Assembly (NCBI GenBank): GCA_001275005.1
Contig: JWZX01003356.1
Coordinates: 1-48,837, forward strand
Direction of reading: 5' to 3'
DNA length: 48,837 nucleotides
DNA from: Chrysochromulina tobinii
Lineage: Eukaryota; Haptophyta; Prymnesiales; Chrysochromulinaceae
Shown here: in pieces, positions 28,410 through 37,469 of the stretch
Position numbering within the stretch: position 1 is the stretch's first letter
How the letters are laid out: each line of letters starts with the position of its first letter
The notes under the pieces: generated by a model
The model's database searches: none
The model's input: only the letters and a program-made list of their open reading frames with translations
What the model was told of the DNA's origin: nothing
Translations under genes and position numbers: made by a program

Positions 28410-28512
28410 GTGTGAACGAGGCCAAGGTGGTCGACTTGGCGTGGCTTCGGCTGCTGTGAGTGTAAACGAGGCCAAGGCGGTCGTCTCGGCGTGGCTGCGG
28501 CTGCTGTGAGTT
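28368..28512 (+). repeat. 50-bp tandem repeat x 3 spanning the phosphatase stop codon
   Basis: The first unit (28368-28417) is the end of the phosphatase coding sequence: EAKVVDSAWLRLL, the stop, then gtgtgaac. It is followed by two near copies at 28418-28467 and 28468-28512, each again encoding EAK.V...AWLRLL and a stop. Only the first is coding under the model given. Confidence 0.9.
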
Positions 28513-29082
28513 CGATTTCACAGCCGTAGCCGTCGCTACCGTGGCGCAGTTCTTTGTGACATGATGAGGCCGAGGGACCATATTGGTAGTCTCACGCTAC
28601 TGCCGGGTGGCCCGCGGGGGGGAGCATTTTCCCGGGCCGCAGAAGAACCGCGCAGCGTTGCCTTTTGCCAGTGGTTGCCTTGCCAGTGGTGACACGACTC
28701 AGGAGTGGATGAGGTAGCGGCTTAGTTGGCGCCATCTCAGGGGGTTCAGCGCAGGGGGGGTGTTTGGAGCCACACGCTGCGGGCCGAGTGTCTCCGTGTT
28801 GCCTCGCGCGTCGTGGCCCCCCCGCCGGACGACAAGCCCACTACACCTCCCCTTGCATGGGCGAAGACTGTGCGCGGGCATATGTGAAAAATCAGGCGGT
28901 ACGCACGGCAAAAACACCCCCCTGGCGCGAGTGCCGCGTCCGCGGGTCCGGTCCGGTCGGGTGCGCGGTGGTCGGCCGCCCGCGTAAGTAAGCTATCGAA
29001 GTAAAGTAACGCACACACGCCTATGGCCTAAGGAAGCGCATACACCAAGCGAAGCAGCGTGGCGGTCTGATGTCCCAATCAT
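28513..29082. other. Intergenic region between convergent genes
   Basis: 3' flanks of the phosphatase (+) and of the zeta-type kinase gene (-). It includes G-runs near 28610-28625 and 28750-28760. No gene or RNA was recognised. Confidence 0.5.
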
Positions 29083-31937
29083 TTACGTGGCCACTGGAAA
29101 GTAGATGGCACTCGAGCTCACCATGCCAGACGCCTCAGCGTCACGGAAGACATATGCAAAGGCGCCCCCCTCGAGATGGCTGCCCCCTGAAGGTACCCCG
29201 GGTAGCTGCTCGTGCGGATTGATCCACGCAAAGGACTCGGCGCCCTGAGCGAGCAGCCTCGCAAAGGTGATCGGCTTAAGCCTCTTACCGGCAAGGAGTG
29301 CTCTGACGGCGCTGGCGGGCAGCGGCCGTGGCTTGGCGAAGGTGATGAGGCGCGCCTCGCTCATGAGCTCACTCATCAGCGCCTCGTCGGGTGTGGCCAA
29401 CGGATCAAAAAGGGGTTGGTCGCTCACCGCATTGAGCGCTGCGATCTCTCCCGCGGCGTCGAGGTACACGAAGGCACCGGTGAGGGCAACCAGGCACGCG
29501 GGAGATGTCATCTCCGAGTCGCGGTACCTGATGAGGGACGCAATCCGATGTCGTCAGAGGTCATCCGAGGTCATCAGAGGTCATCAGTGCCAATCAGCGC
29601 ACGAATGTTGTTGACCGCCGAGAGCTTCTCCCAATCAATGCTCGACGGGTACGCAAACGAGAACCAGACTGCATGGGAAGGGATGCCCGCGCGCTCGCGA
29701 GCCTCCGCGAGCAACGTGATCTCGTGTGGGGGAGATAGGTCGATGGAGGGCGATTTGAACGCATGGCGGATGGGCGCGAGCAAGGGATGATCTAAATGGA
29801 GCGTGAGCCTCCGCATCTGAGCGACGTCCAAGGACGTAGGGGCACCTGCCCGACGCCCTTGGACTCCCAGACCGCTGAACAATTCCGTAGGCGCACTCAA
29901 TAGGTGCAGTGGGGCAAGGGAGCCGGGGAAGTCGGACGCGGACGCCGACTGCGCAAACTGCTTCTGCAACACCCCCCAGTGGCCGCGAGAGTCTACGCGG
30001 ATGTATGCCCGAAGCACGGGCACGTCGAGGTCGTTGTTGACGCGTGCGACGAAATCGACGAGCGGCGTGAGGAGTTCAAGAGTAGACGCGACTGACCTGA
30101 GTGACTCAAGAATCAGATGCTCGGGTACCATCCGACCGGTCAACTCGGCACGGCGCGCCACCCGGTAGCGCACGACGCTCTCCGAGGCGCCCACCTCGAG
30201 AATCGCAAGCTTGTAGCGCGGGAAGCGCCGGCGCAGGTCGCGGAACACCCTTGTAAACCACGACCCGTCACGGAGCGAGCCGTCGACCCAAACGTTTTGG
30301 CTCGAGCGCATCGCGATCTCCTGCGCGATCTCCTGCAAGAAGGCGCTCTCGCGATGGCACATGTCGCCGGCCTTCGGCGCCGTGTACGGGCGCTCCATGT
30401 AGGCTGCCCACTCGGGCATGAGCTCCTTGAAGTGGTCGGGATCGATGTGCACGATGTCCTCGAGCGGGAAAATTCCATTCTTGGACATCCACGAGATGAC
30501 GTACCCCTTGCCTGCCCCCATCGGTCCACACGTGTACACGACCCAAGGATTCGCCACCGGCGCTGTCCGATTGACCACCGAGTCGATCGCGCGGTCCTGC
30601 CACTCTTGCCTCTCCTTGGTGTAGTTGGTGTGGTACGAGTAGTCGACACGGGCGCGAATGCCCGCATACGGCCCGTAGAACTCACGATGGAGCACGCCGT
30701 AGTTGTCGTTCGTCGACCTGTGGAAGTTGTACTTATTGGAGATGGTGAAGCTTTGGTTGGCGGCCGAGAGCTGCGAGACGATGCCCCGGAGCAGAGCGAC
30801 GTTGCTCACGCCTTTCTCAAACTGGTCGTAGCTCAACATCGCAGCTCGTATGCCCGAGGGCGGCAGCGGCGGCGAGGAAAGTGGTGGCTGGTGGCTGGCG
30901 CCTTCCTTCGTTAGGCTCTCGACCGACGGACGGAGCTGAGGGGTCAGATCTCGCGTGACGCCCACCACGGCGTCTGCGCCGTGGTGGGCGCCGGTTGGGG
31001 TGGACACCGGCTGCGACACGAGTCTCGACCAGACGCGCGAGATCTCATCCTCGGACAGATCGATCTTGAGCCTGTGAAGCGCGGTCACGAACTGCGGGGA
31101 GGAGGGCAGCCGATCGGGCGCGCAATCAAGGGCCAAGAATCGCAATCAATCGCAATCGATTGCAATCAAGGTACCTCAGGGAAGGAGAGCAGCCCAATCG
31201 CAATCGATCGCAATCAAGGTACCTCAGGGAAGGAGAGCAACCCAATCGCAATCGATCGCAATCAAGGTACCTCAGGGAAGGAGAGCAGCCCATTGTGGCC
31301 CGCGAGCTGGTGGAACACGCCAGGTATGTCATGACGAAGCACGTCCTGCAGCATCTCGTTCTCGTGCGCGCGCAGCTGCCGAGACGCGAACGGCAGTCAG
31401 ATCAGAGGCGATCGGCACCTATCCGAGGCCGCCGGTGGCACTCAGTGGCAATCACACCTGCCGAAACCCGACGGCCTGGTGCACGGCCGGCACATCGTGG
31501 AAGAGCCGGTACGCGACGAGAAAGTTGGAGCTCCAGAATTGATCCCAAGCGCCCCTGGACACCACTCCGACAAGGAGGCCGAAGAGCAACGCCACTTCCC
31601 AGCGCAGCGCCAGGTCCCAGCCGTGGATCGGATGCCAAAGCAACAAGCTACAGAGGAGACCAAAGGCGAAGCCCACACACAGCATAATGCCCGTGCTCGA
31701 AGCGACGGCGGAGAGTTTTGTGAAGCCGGCCTCAGACAGGCGTCCAGGGATGCTCTTCGCACGCATGAGTCCTCGAGGAATCCTCACGCTCTCATCCGTG
31801 GAGGAGGTCTCAAGCAGCGGCAGCTGAACGGGGCGGTTGAGGCTGCTGGACGTCGCGTCCGATCCGGATCCCTCTCGGCTCTCCAGATCTTCATACCCGA
31901 AGTCGGGTGTGGTCTTGAAAGACGCGAGCTTCTCCAT
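29083..31937 (-). CDS. Membrane-anchored EF-hand-like / zeta-type P-loop kinase (four exons)
   Basis: Exons 31937-31458, 31375-31271, 31091-29599 and 29527-29083 join in frame to about 840 residues. The N-terminus has a polar region and two transmembrane helices (STGIMLCVGFAFGLLCSLLL; LRWEVALLFGLLVGVV). Next comes an EF-hand-like pair: DIPGVFHQLAGHNGLLSFPE joined to FVTALHRLKIDLSEDEISRV, then AAMLSYDQFEKGV. Its loops lack the usual acidic set, so calcium binding is doubtful. The kinase-like domain follows: Walker A CGPMGAGKGYVISWM, IVHIDPDHFKELMPEW, HRESAFLQEIAQEIA and NVWVDGSLRDGSW. This fold is shared with bacterial zeta proteins (UDP-sugar kinases) and with uncharacterised protist proteins. 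No antitoxin partner is visible and the host is eukaryotic, so I infer a small-molecule kinase on a membrane, substrate unknown. The C-terminal exon is unrecognised. Intron 3 uses a GC donor. Confidence 0.7.
29528..29598 (-). other. Intron 3 of the zeta-type kinase gene, introner-like, GC-AG
   Basis: Coding strand begins gctgattggc and ends gattgcgtccctcatcag, with repeated gatgacctc(t/g)g units in between. Phase requires a GC donor (CGT GC|gctgatt). The last 18 bases match, with one difference, the ends of introns at 33260-33435 and 42583-42665 in other genes. Confidence 0.65.
31092..31270 (-). other. Intron 2 of the zeta-type kinase gene with duplicated 5' splice junction
   Basis: Coding strand begins gtaccttgattgcg and ends tcctccccgcag. 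It contains two further copies of the exon end plus donor (see 31148-31291). A run of gattgcga/gatcgatt repeats follows. Confidence 0.75.
31148..31291 (-). repeat. 48-bp tandem repeat x 3 covering exon end and 5' splice site
   Basis: Units 31148-31195, 31196-31243 and 31244-31291. Each holds the last coding bases of exon 2 (GLLSFPE), the donor gtaccttgattgcg and following intron sequence. Only the gene-proximal donor (31270) gives an open frame, because the next in-frame codons gta cct tga stop translation. Confidence 0.9.
31376..31457 (-). other. Intron 1 of the zeta-type kinase gene, introner-like
   Basis: Coding strand begins gtgtgattgccactgagtgc and ends cgcgtctcggcag. The exon before it ends in tttcggcag, so tcggcag is repeated directly at both splice sites. 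The interior carries gattgcc/ctgagtgcc/cctctgatc repeats. Confidence 0.7.
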
Positions 31938-32283
31938 TCGCGAGCTTCTCTTGCCCTCGAAGACCTCGTGCGACTTGCGACGCACGCCGGCGGCCGCCGC
32001 GCTCAGCGTGGACCGAATTGTACGATTGTGGGCACTTCCATGACCACTTTGACGAAACCCAAGTGAGGCGCCTTGGTCAACTTCACTTTCGCGAGCTCAA
32101 TCTCCCGAAGTGATGAAAAGTCCCAAATTTAGCAAGTCTTTGTCGGCCGTCGCGTATGGAGCAAAGGCACGCACGCGTGAGCGCAGCGCGCGCTGAGCGC
32201 GGGCACTTACTCGCCCACCCCTGTACGAGGTATAGTTAGAGGAGGAGTGTTGGAGGAGTGTCCTGGGGACCCCTTTACTCGGC
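31938..32283. other. Divergent promoter region, kinase / MFS transporter
   Basis: About 350 bases between divergent starts. The kinase frame is open upstream of its ATG for some distance without another in-frame ATG. A short upstream ORF (ATG at about 32041 on -, 12 codons) overlaps it. ggtatagtt near 32229 is a weak TATA-like candidate for the transporter. Confidence 0.4.
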
Positions 32284-34774
32284 ATGGTCGCATTGCACGT
32301 AGTGCTCGGCATGCTGGCGATCAACCTCACCAACCTCGTCGGCAATAGCCTCTACTCCATCATGGACGCATTCTTCCCGCAGCAGGCAGAGGCGAAGCTT
32401 CTGTCGCCTGAGGCCATCGGCGCCATCTTCGCAGCCTTTCCGGCGGTCGTATTCCTGACTGCGCCATCCGCGTCGCGCCTGATGGATCGCATCGGCACGA
32501 GGACAACATTCTTGGTTGGGTGCTTTGCCATTTCGATTGGCACGCTCAGCTTCTCTGCAGCGCTCATCCTGCCAGACGGCGCACCCTTTGCGGCCTGGTG
32601 CATGGTGATGCGGCTACTTCAAGGCGCTGGCGGAGCCCTTGAGGAGGCTTCTGCGTACGTGCTGATCGCCTCGCTCGCCGGGAGCAACGTCACCTTCTAC
32701 CTCGGGCTGACGGAACTCTCGACGGGGCTCGGCTATATGCTCGGTCCACCCATCGGAGCAGTCCTGTACATGGCCGGGCGGCTTCCCAGCGCCCTTCATC
32801 AGTGCCGCTTGCGCGCTGCTCCTTGCCTCGTACGCCGCGTTCGCTTGCTTCCGCCTGAGCTCCTCCGTGCCGAAGGACGTGGCGTCTGTGGAAATGATGC
32901 CCGTGCCGCAGCTCGAGGACGACACGGAGGGGATGCGTGGCGAGGGGCGGGGCGATGCGCCGCTGCCGCAGTCCATCGACGCCGGGCGGGCGCACGCGCG
33001 CGCGCTGCTCACTATGACTGAGCATGCTCTTCCAGAGAGTGCTCCAGAGGGTGCGCGCCCGGCCGGCGCCTCGGCCGCTGAAACCGTTACTGAAACCGAG
33101 AGGAGGGCCACGAGCTCGACGATCTACCGGCTGATCTCCCATCCCGAGATCTGGCCGATCGCCCTCGCCGCCGCCGCCGCAAACTCGGACTACGCGTTCC
33201 TCGAGCCGACGCTGGGCGATCATGCGCTGGCGAACGGCCAGGCGGCGGACGCCGACGGGGTGGGCTTGCAGTGCCCTACCTGCCATCTGAGTGCCACTGA
33301 TGACCTCTGAGTGCGGCTGACTGCACGATTGCGAATCTGAGTGCCTATGATTGCCTCCCTCATCAAGTGGGCTTGCTCTTTGGGATCTCATCCTTGATTG
33401 CGAATCTGAGTGCTTATGATTGCCTCCCTCATCAGGTGGGCTTGCTCTTTGGGATCTCATCCTTGGCGTACACTCTCTCGTGCCCGCTCGCGGGCATGTG
33501 CTCGCATCGCATTGGCACAAGACGCACGATCCTCATCGGGCTGTGCATGCAAGCGCTCGCGTTCATCGCCCTGGTGCTCAGCAGTCGTGTCGCCGACGTG
33601 CGAGCTGGACCAGGCAAGGCTGGGCGCCTGTACGGCGACGCTCTGGAGCTCAGCAGTCGAATGGCGGACGCGCCGGGTGACGTCTACGGCGACGCTGCAC
33701 TAGTGGGGCATCATCTTGGCAATCTCGGCCACCACATTCACCCTTCGCCACCGGCACCGATGCCACTCCACCAGCCGCACTCTCCGCCACCAATGCTGCC
33801 GATGCTGCCGCCTTTGGACTCGACCCCATTCAACGCGACCGCCGCAGAGCACCACCACCGCCACGTGCCCAACCGCAGCACCATCGCCCACCACGGCGCG
33901 GCGGGCCTCACGACGGGACCTCCTCTGCCCCCGTGCATGCATCACTCGGCCGCCCGTTGCCGCCGAGCAGCGATCCACGGCTACCATCGCGACCATCGGC
34001 ACCCACTCGCCGGCCTTCTCGCGGAGAGCGTGCTCGACTATATGGTTCACACCAAACTCGGCGACGACCTCGTCCCCTCGCCAAATCGAACGACAGTTGC
34101 GTACACAGACGCAGCCTCGAATAGCAGTGGTGACGACTTTGGCGGAGCCGCCGGCGGCGACCCCAGCGACGACCGCGGCACACGCAGTGGCCGCGAACCT
34201 AAGATGATCAGCTTCGTCAGCTTTTGGCTCTTGCGAAGCGCCCTCATCCTCTTCGGGTTGGGTGAAGGTGATTGCCCGCTGAATGCCATGTGAAGGCCCT
34301 ATGATTGAAATTGGATTGCCCGGTGGTTGTGCATTGATGGTCTCTGGGTATCTCTGATCGTCTGTGGGATGCCCTGGCGATCGTCGGCTCGGGTGTGAAG
34401 GATTTGCAATGACTCCGGTAATGGAGGATATCATCAACACGAGCAGCCGCATCACCGCTCCTGAGGACGTAGGCGCCGTACCGAGCATCTCACACATCCG
34501 AGGCGAGGCGAGTGCGAGCGACCCAGATGCCCAGTCGCCCGAGATGCGCGCCATCGGGGGTATCGTCACCTCCGCCTTTGCCCTCGGCCAAATCCTCGGT
34601 CCGCTGCTCGGCACGACGCTCACGAGCCATCTCGGCTTCGAGATGGCGAGCACGGTAATGGCGGGCGCGCTGTGCTTCCTCGTGCCACTCCTTGGCTGGC
34701 GGAGCAGTTGGTCGTGCGACCGGCCGCCAGGGACCCCCAAAACCTTGAAATACGGGGTCGGGGACCATTCATAA
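32284..34774 (+). CDS. MFS transporter with a large His/Pro-rich loop (three exons, one apparent frameshift)
   Basis: Twelve-helix secondary transporter, closest in feel to the SLC18/DHA1-like group; substrate not predictable. Exons 32284-33259, 33436-34267 and 34401-34774. Residues near the start read VVLGMLAINLTNLVGNSLYS. The MFS loop motif MDRIGTRTTFLVG lies between helices 2 and 3 and its second-half counterpart is SHRIGTRRTILIGL. VMRLLQGAGGALEEA and GYMLGPPIGAVLYM match helices 4 and 5. A +1 frameshift in a ggg run near 32776-32778 separates AVLYMAG from GFPAPFISAACALLLASYAA. Removing one g gives about 726 residues. Between the helix ALAFIALVL and the helix ISFVSFWLLRSALILFGL is an extra loop of about 190 residues. 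It is rich in His, Pro and Met with several N-glycosylation sequons, suggesting an exposed, perhaps metal-binding, insertion. Confidence 0.82.
33260..33435 (+). other. MFS intron 1, introner-like, with duplicated 3' junction
   Basis: Begins gtgggcttgcag and ends gattgcctccctcatcag. The nine bases gtgggcttg occur at the intron start and again as the first bases of the next exon, like a target-site duplication. The interior has ctgagtgcc/ctgatgacctctgagtgc repeats. Confidence 0.8.
33327..33464 (+). repeat. 69-bp tandem repeat x 2 covering 3' splice site and exon start
   Basis: Units 33327-33395 and 33396-33464 hold intron end plus the first exon bases encoding VGLLFGISSL. They differ at two places. 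In the first copy the acceptor reads catcaagtggg instead of catcaggtggg, so the proper AG position is lost and the second copy is the used junction. The 3n length leaves a frame open through both copies. Confidence 0.9.
34268..34400 (+). other. MFS intron 2, introner-like
   Basis: Begins gtgattgcccgctgaatgcc and ends tcgggtgtgaag. Exon 2 ends gggtgaag, so gtgaag is repeated at both splice sites. Splicing gives LFGLGEG joined to FAMTPVMEDI, keeping the transporter helix. The interior has gattgcc and tctctgatcg units. Confidence 0.75.
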
Positions 34775-34930
34775 ATTCTTGGGGCCCGCTTCAAACTTTA
34801 TCATCATCGTAACAGTCATCACTCATCATCCGAAACGTTCAAAGAAAACGTTCGGCACCAGTCCGTCGCACCAGTCGACTTAGTCGAGTCGGTTAGAAAA
34901 CTCTGCTCGACCCTTTCGAGTTTTTTCTTG

Positions 34931-37246
34931 TCAAGAGATGACGCACAGTCCATCGAGCAGGCCGTCGAACAGACCGCCACCATCCCTACTTAGGGCACTC
35001 TTGCCATCCGCCCCGAGGGCTGCGAGCCTGCGCAGCTCCTCCAGCGTGCGCGTCTCGTGCCGCAGCTGGCAGGCCCGCCGCGCCATATACTTTGGATTCG
35101 CGCCATTCGTATCTCCAAGCTCGAGGTCGTCGGCCGCCCGTTTGACCGCCGCCTCGGCCGCCGCGAGCAGCCGTGCGAGCGGTTTCGGCTTCTGCGGCTG
35201 CACGGGACAGCGGAGCCGTTGGAGGTCTTCGCCGTACGTGCAGGAGAACCAAGTCTCCCAACCGCAGCTGTGAGCGGGCGAGAGCGTCACAATCATCGAG
35301 AGGAGCGCCGAGCCGTCGAAACATCCCTTTGTGTACTCGATGAACTCGGTGCCCGCCGCCTTCGTGTTGACGAGCGGCAGGCCCTTGTAGTGCTGCTCGG
35401 TCGCCTGCACCACGGCGGTACGCAGCTGCGAAGGCTCGTAGTGGAAGACGCACACTCCATCAGGGCGGATCAGAGGTCATCGGCGGTAATCAGAGGCCAT
35501 CGGCGGCCATCCGAGTCAATCCGAGTCAATCCGAGTCAATCCGAGTCAATCCGAGGCAGTCTGCGGCCATCAGCGGCCATCGGTGGCTATCACCTGCGAG
35601 AGCTCATAGTTGATGACGAGCCCCTGGCCTGCTATCGTGGGCTCGACACCTGATGGGCGATGCACTCAGCGGCACTCAGTAGCACTCGGTGGCAAGCCTC
35701 AGTGACAAGCATTCAGCGGCCCTCATCAGCGGCCATCATCAGTGGCCGTCATCAGTGGCCCTCATCAGCGGCCCTCATCAGTGACCATCATCAGTGGCCC
35801 TCATCAGTGGCCATCACCCTTCTCATGGTCCCACATCGCTAGCAGCGTCGACTGCACGGAGCGTGGCCTCTCCGCCCCAGCCATGTCGATCACGTCCAAT
35901 CTCGTCGTGAGAACGCGTGCACTCGACCTCTCGAGCTGACGAAGCGTGAGGATGATGGCGCAGTGTGAGCGGCTCGAGCCGGCGTGCCCGTCACTTGCCT
36001 CATTCATGCGCGTCGCGCGCGCGTGACGCGTCTTGCGCACACGAGCCATCAGATCCAGGCACGCTTGCTCGCTGTCGAGCTCGAGGGTTGTGAACCCCAA
36101 CGGCCGATGGTCGGCCCCAATGAGACACGTGGCGCCCTCGTCGAGCAAGTCGAGGCAGCTGTGGGGAGAGGGGGGCGGGCGCCGTGGTGAGCACTTGCAT
36201 GCGCTCCCTCAGCGAGCCAATCGAGGCAGCTGCTCGTGTGGAACTCGAGCACCGAGCAGATTGCAATCAGAGCCCATCAGAGCCCATCAGAGGCCCTCAG
36301 ACCTGCTCATGTAGAACTCGAGGGCCGAGCAGCTGAGCACGGACGAGATCCGACCCGCGCGCGCCCGCATCGTGTCCAGTATGCTCGCGACGGCGCGCGG
36401 CAGGATGCCCGACTGCTCGTGTCGAAGACTCGTCCACGACGGTTCGGGTCCGAAGATCGTGTGAGTCTTGCCCGTGCCCGTCTGGCCGTACGCAAAGAGC
36501 AGAGCGTTGTAGCCCTCGCCGCCGTTCAAGCCGTCCGCGCATACCGCCTGCACGAGCTCCGCCGCCGCCGCCTCGTGTACCTCCGCCTGGCGAGATTCCG
36601 GTCCGAGGATCGCCTGTGCGAACGTGTACTCGGTCGTGCGCGCGTGCGCCGCGCGTGCGCCGCCGTAGTCGACGCCCATCTCGTCCTCAAGCACAATCTT
36701 GCCGTTCCCGTACGACGCGAGCCGCTTTGACACCGGCTCGCCCTCATTCGAGTGGCCTCCGCTGCTAGCCAGAGGCCGGATGCGCACCACGACTTTGGGC
36801 TTGCGCAACGGCACCTCGCGCCGGATGGGCGTCTTGGCAATGTTCGGGTTGATGGCACGCTCGTGCTCTTCGCGGGCCGCCTTTTGCGCCGCGAGCGCCG
36901 CCAGCCGCGCCGCGCCCGCCGCCTCTTTTGCTGCGATCGCCTGCTTCCGCCCTGCCGTCATCTCACGACCAACTGCGGCGGCGCCGACATCCGACACCTC
37001 GGCGCCACTGGCCGCCGGCACGGCCGAGGCTGCCTCGGCGTTTGCCTTCTCCTTCACGACGCTGGCCGCCTTGCGGCGAAACAAATCCGCTGCCCTCGTC
37101 ATGTAAGCCGCCGACAGAGGAGTGGTGTCAGTTGGAGCAGTAGCGGCCGTCCCTTTGCCTCCAGCAACTTTGGAAGGCGTCCTGTGAGTCTTGTTTTTCG
37201 TGGTGGGGATGAATACCACGGGTGGGTTGGCTTCGATCAATACCAT
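34931..37246 (-). CDS. Divergent kinesin motor protein (four exons)
   Basis: Exons 37246-36303, 36158-35818, 35649-35594 and 35425-34931 join in frame to about 611 residues. The first 145 residues are Ala/Lys-rich and helical. The motor starts at KVVVRIRPLASSGG and contains P-loop FAYGQTGTGKTHTIFG. The strand SALEFYMSS joins to CLDLLDEGA. Next come the switch I end GSSRSH, the switch II relative DMAGAERP (canonical DLAGSER) and SALLSMIVTLSPAHSCGWET near the end. The canonical INKSLxxL helix is replaced by VINYELSQLRTAVVQA. The protein ends about 95 residues after the motor without a clear coiled coil. Family membership is certain; the subfamily is not. The weakened switch II and alpha-4 region suggest altered or lost motility. 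All three introns carry repeat elements. Confidence 0.78.
35426..35593 (-). other. Kinesin intron 3, introner-like, flanked by a 24-base direct repeat
   Basis: Coding strand begins gtgatagccaccgatggccg and ends in a copy of the preceding exon end. Positions 35617-35594 (exon) and 35449-35426 (intron end) agree at about 19 of 24 bases and both end tcgcag. The interior repeats cggattgact four times plus gatggccgcc units. Confidence 0.8.
35650..35817 (-). other. Kinesin intron 2, tandem array of about 12-base units
   Basis: Coding strand begins gtgatggccactgatgaggg and continues with about eight units of ggcc(a/g)ctgatga(t/g), then ctgagtgc units, ending tcgcccatcag. Same motif family as the neighbouring introns; same length as intron 3 (168 bases). 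Confidence 0.8.
36159..36302 (-). other. Kinesin intron 1, contains a copy of the spliced exon junction
   Basis: Coding strand begins gtctgagggcctctgatggg and ends cctctccccacag. Positions 36259-36198 inside the intron are a diverged copy of the joined exon 1-exon 2 sequence, encoding VLEFHTSSCLDWLAEGA against ALEFYMSSCLDLLDEGA in the mature product. Using this copy as a mini-exon breaks the frame of exon 2, so I treat it as intronic. Confidence 0.8.
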
Positions 37247-37469
37247 CGCGGCTTCGATCAGGACCGCTGCGCTCTGGCAGCGCCGCTATGGATAGGAGCG
37301 CATAGATTTGGGGTTCGAACAGGATCCACGCCGACTTTCTTTTCCACATCCTCCCATACACTCACTTGAATCGAGAGTCTCACCCTGAAAACGAGCGTTC
37401 GGCGTTTGTGAAAACTGTCCCGAATATTCACAGCCCATTCACACTCCAGCTGAAAGCTCTCCCTTTCCC

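Noticed and set aside
29599-31091. Bacterial zeta-type toxin of a toxin-antitoxin pair
   Set aside because: Only the kinase fold is shared. The gene is spliced, has membrane helices and EF-hand-like parts, and no antitoxin gene lies beside it.
36198-36259. Alternative mini-exon in kinesin intron 1
   Set aside because: It codes for a believable peptide, but any GT donor after it puts exon 2 out of frame; kept as an intronic fossil copy.
37311-37330. tRNA T-loop-like ggttcgaac
   Set aside because: No acceptor stem, D-arm or anticodon arm could be drawn around it.
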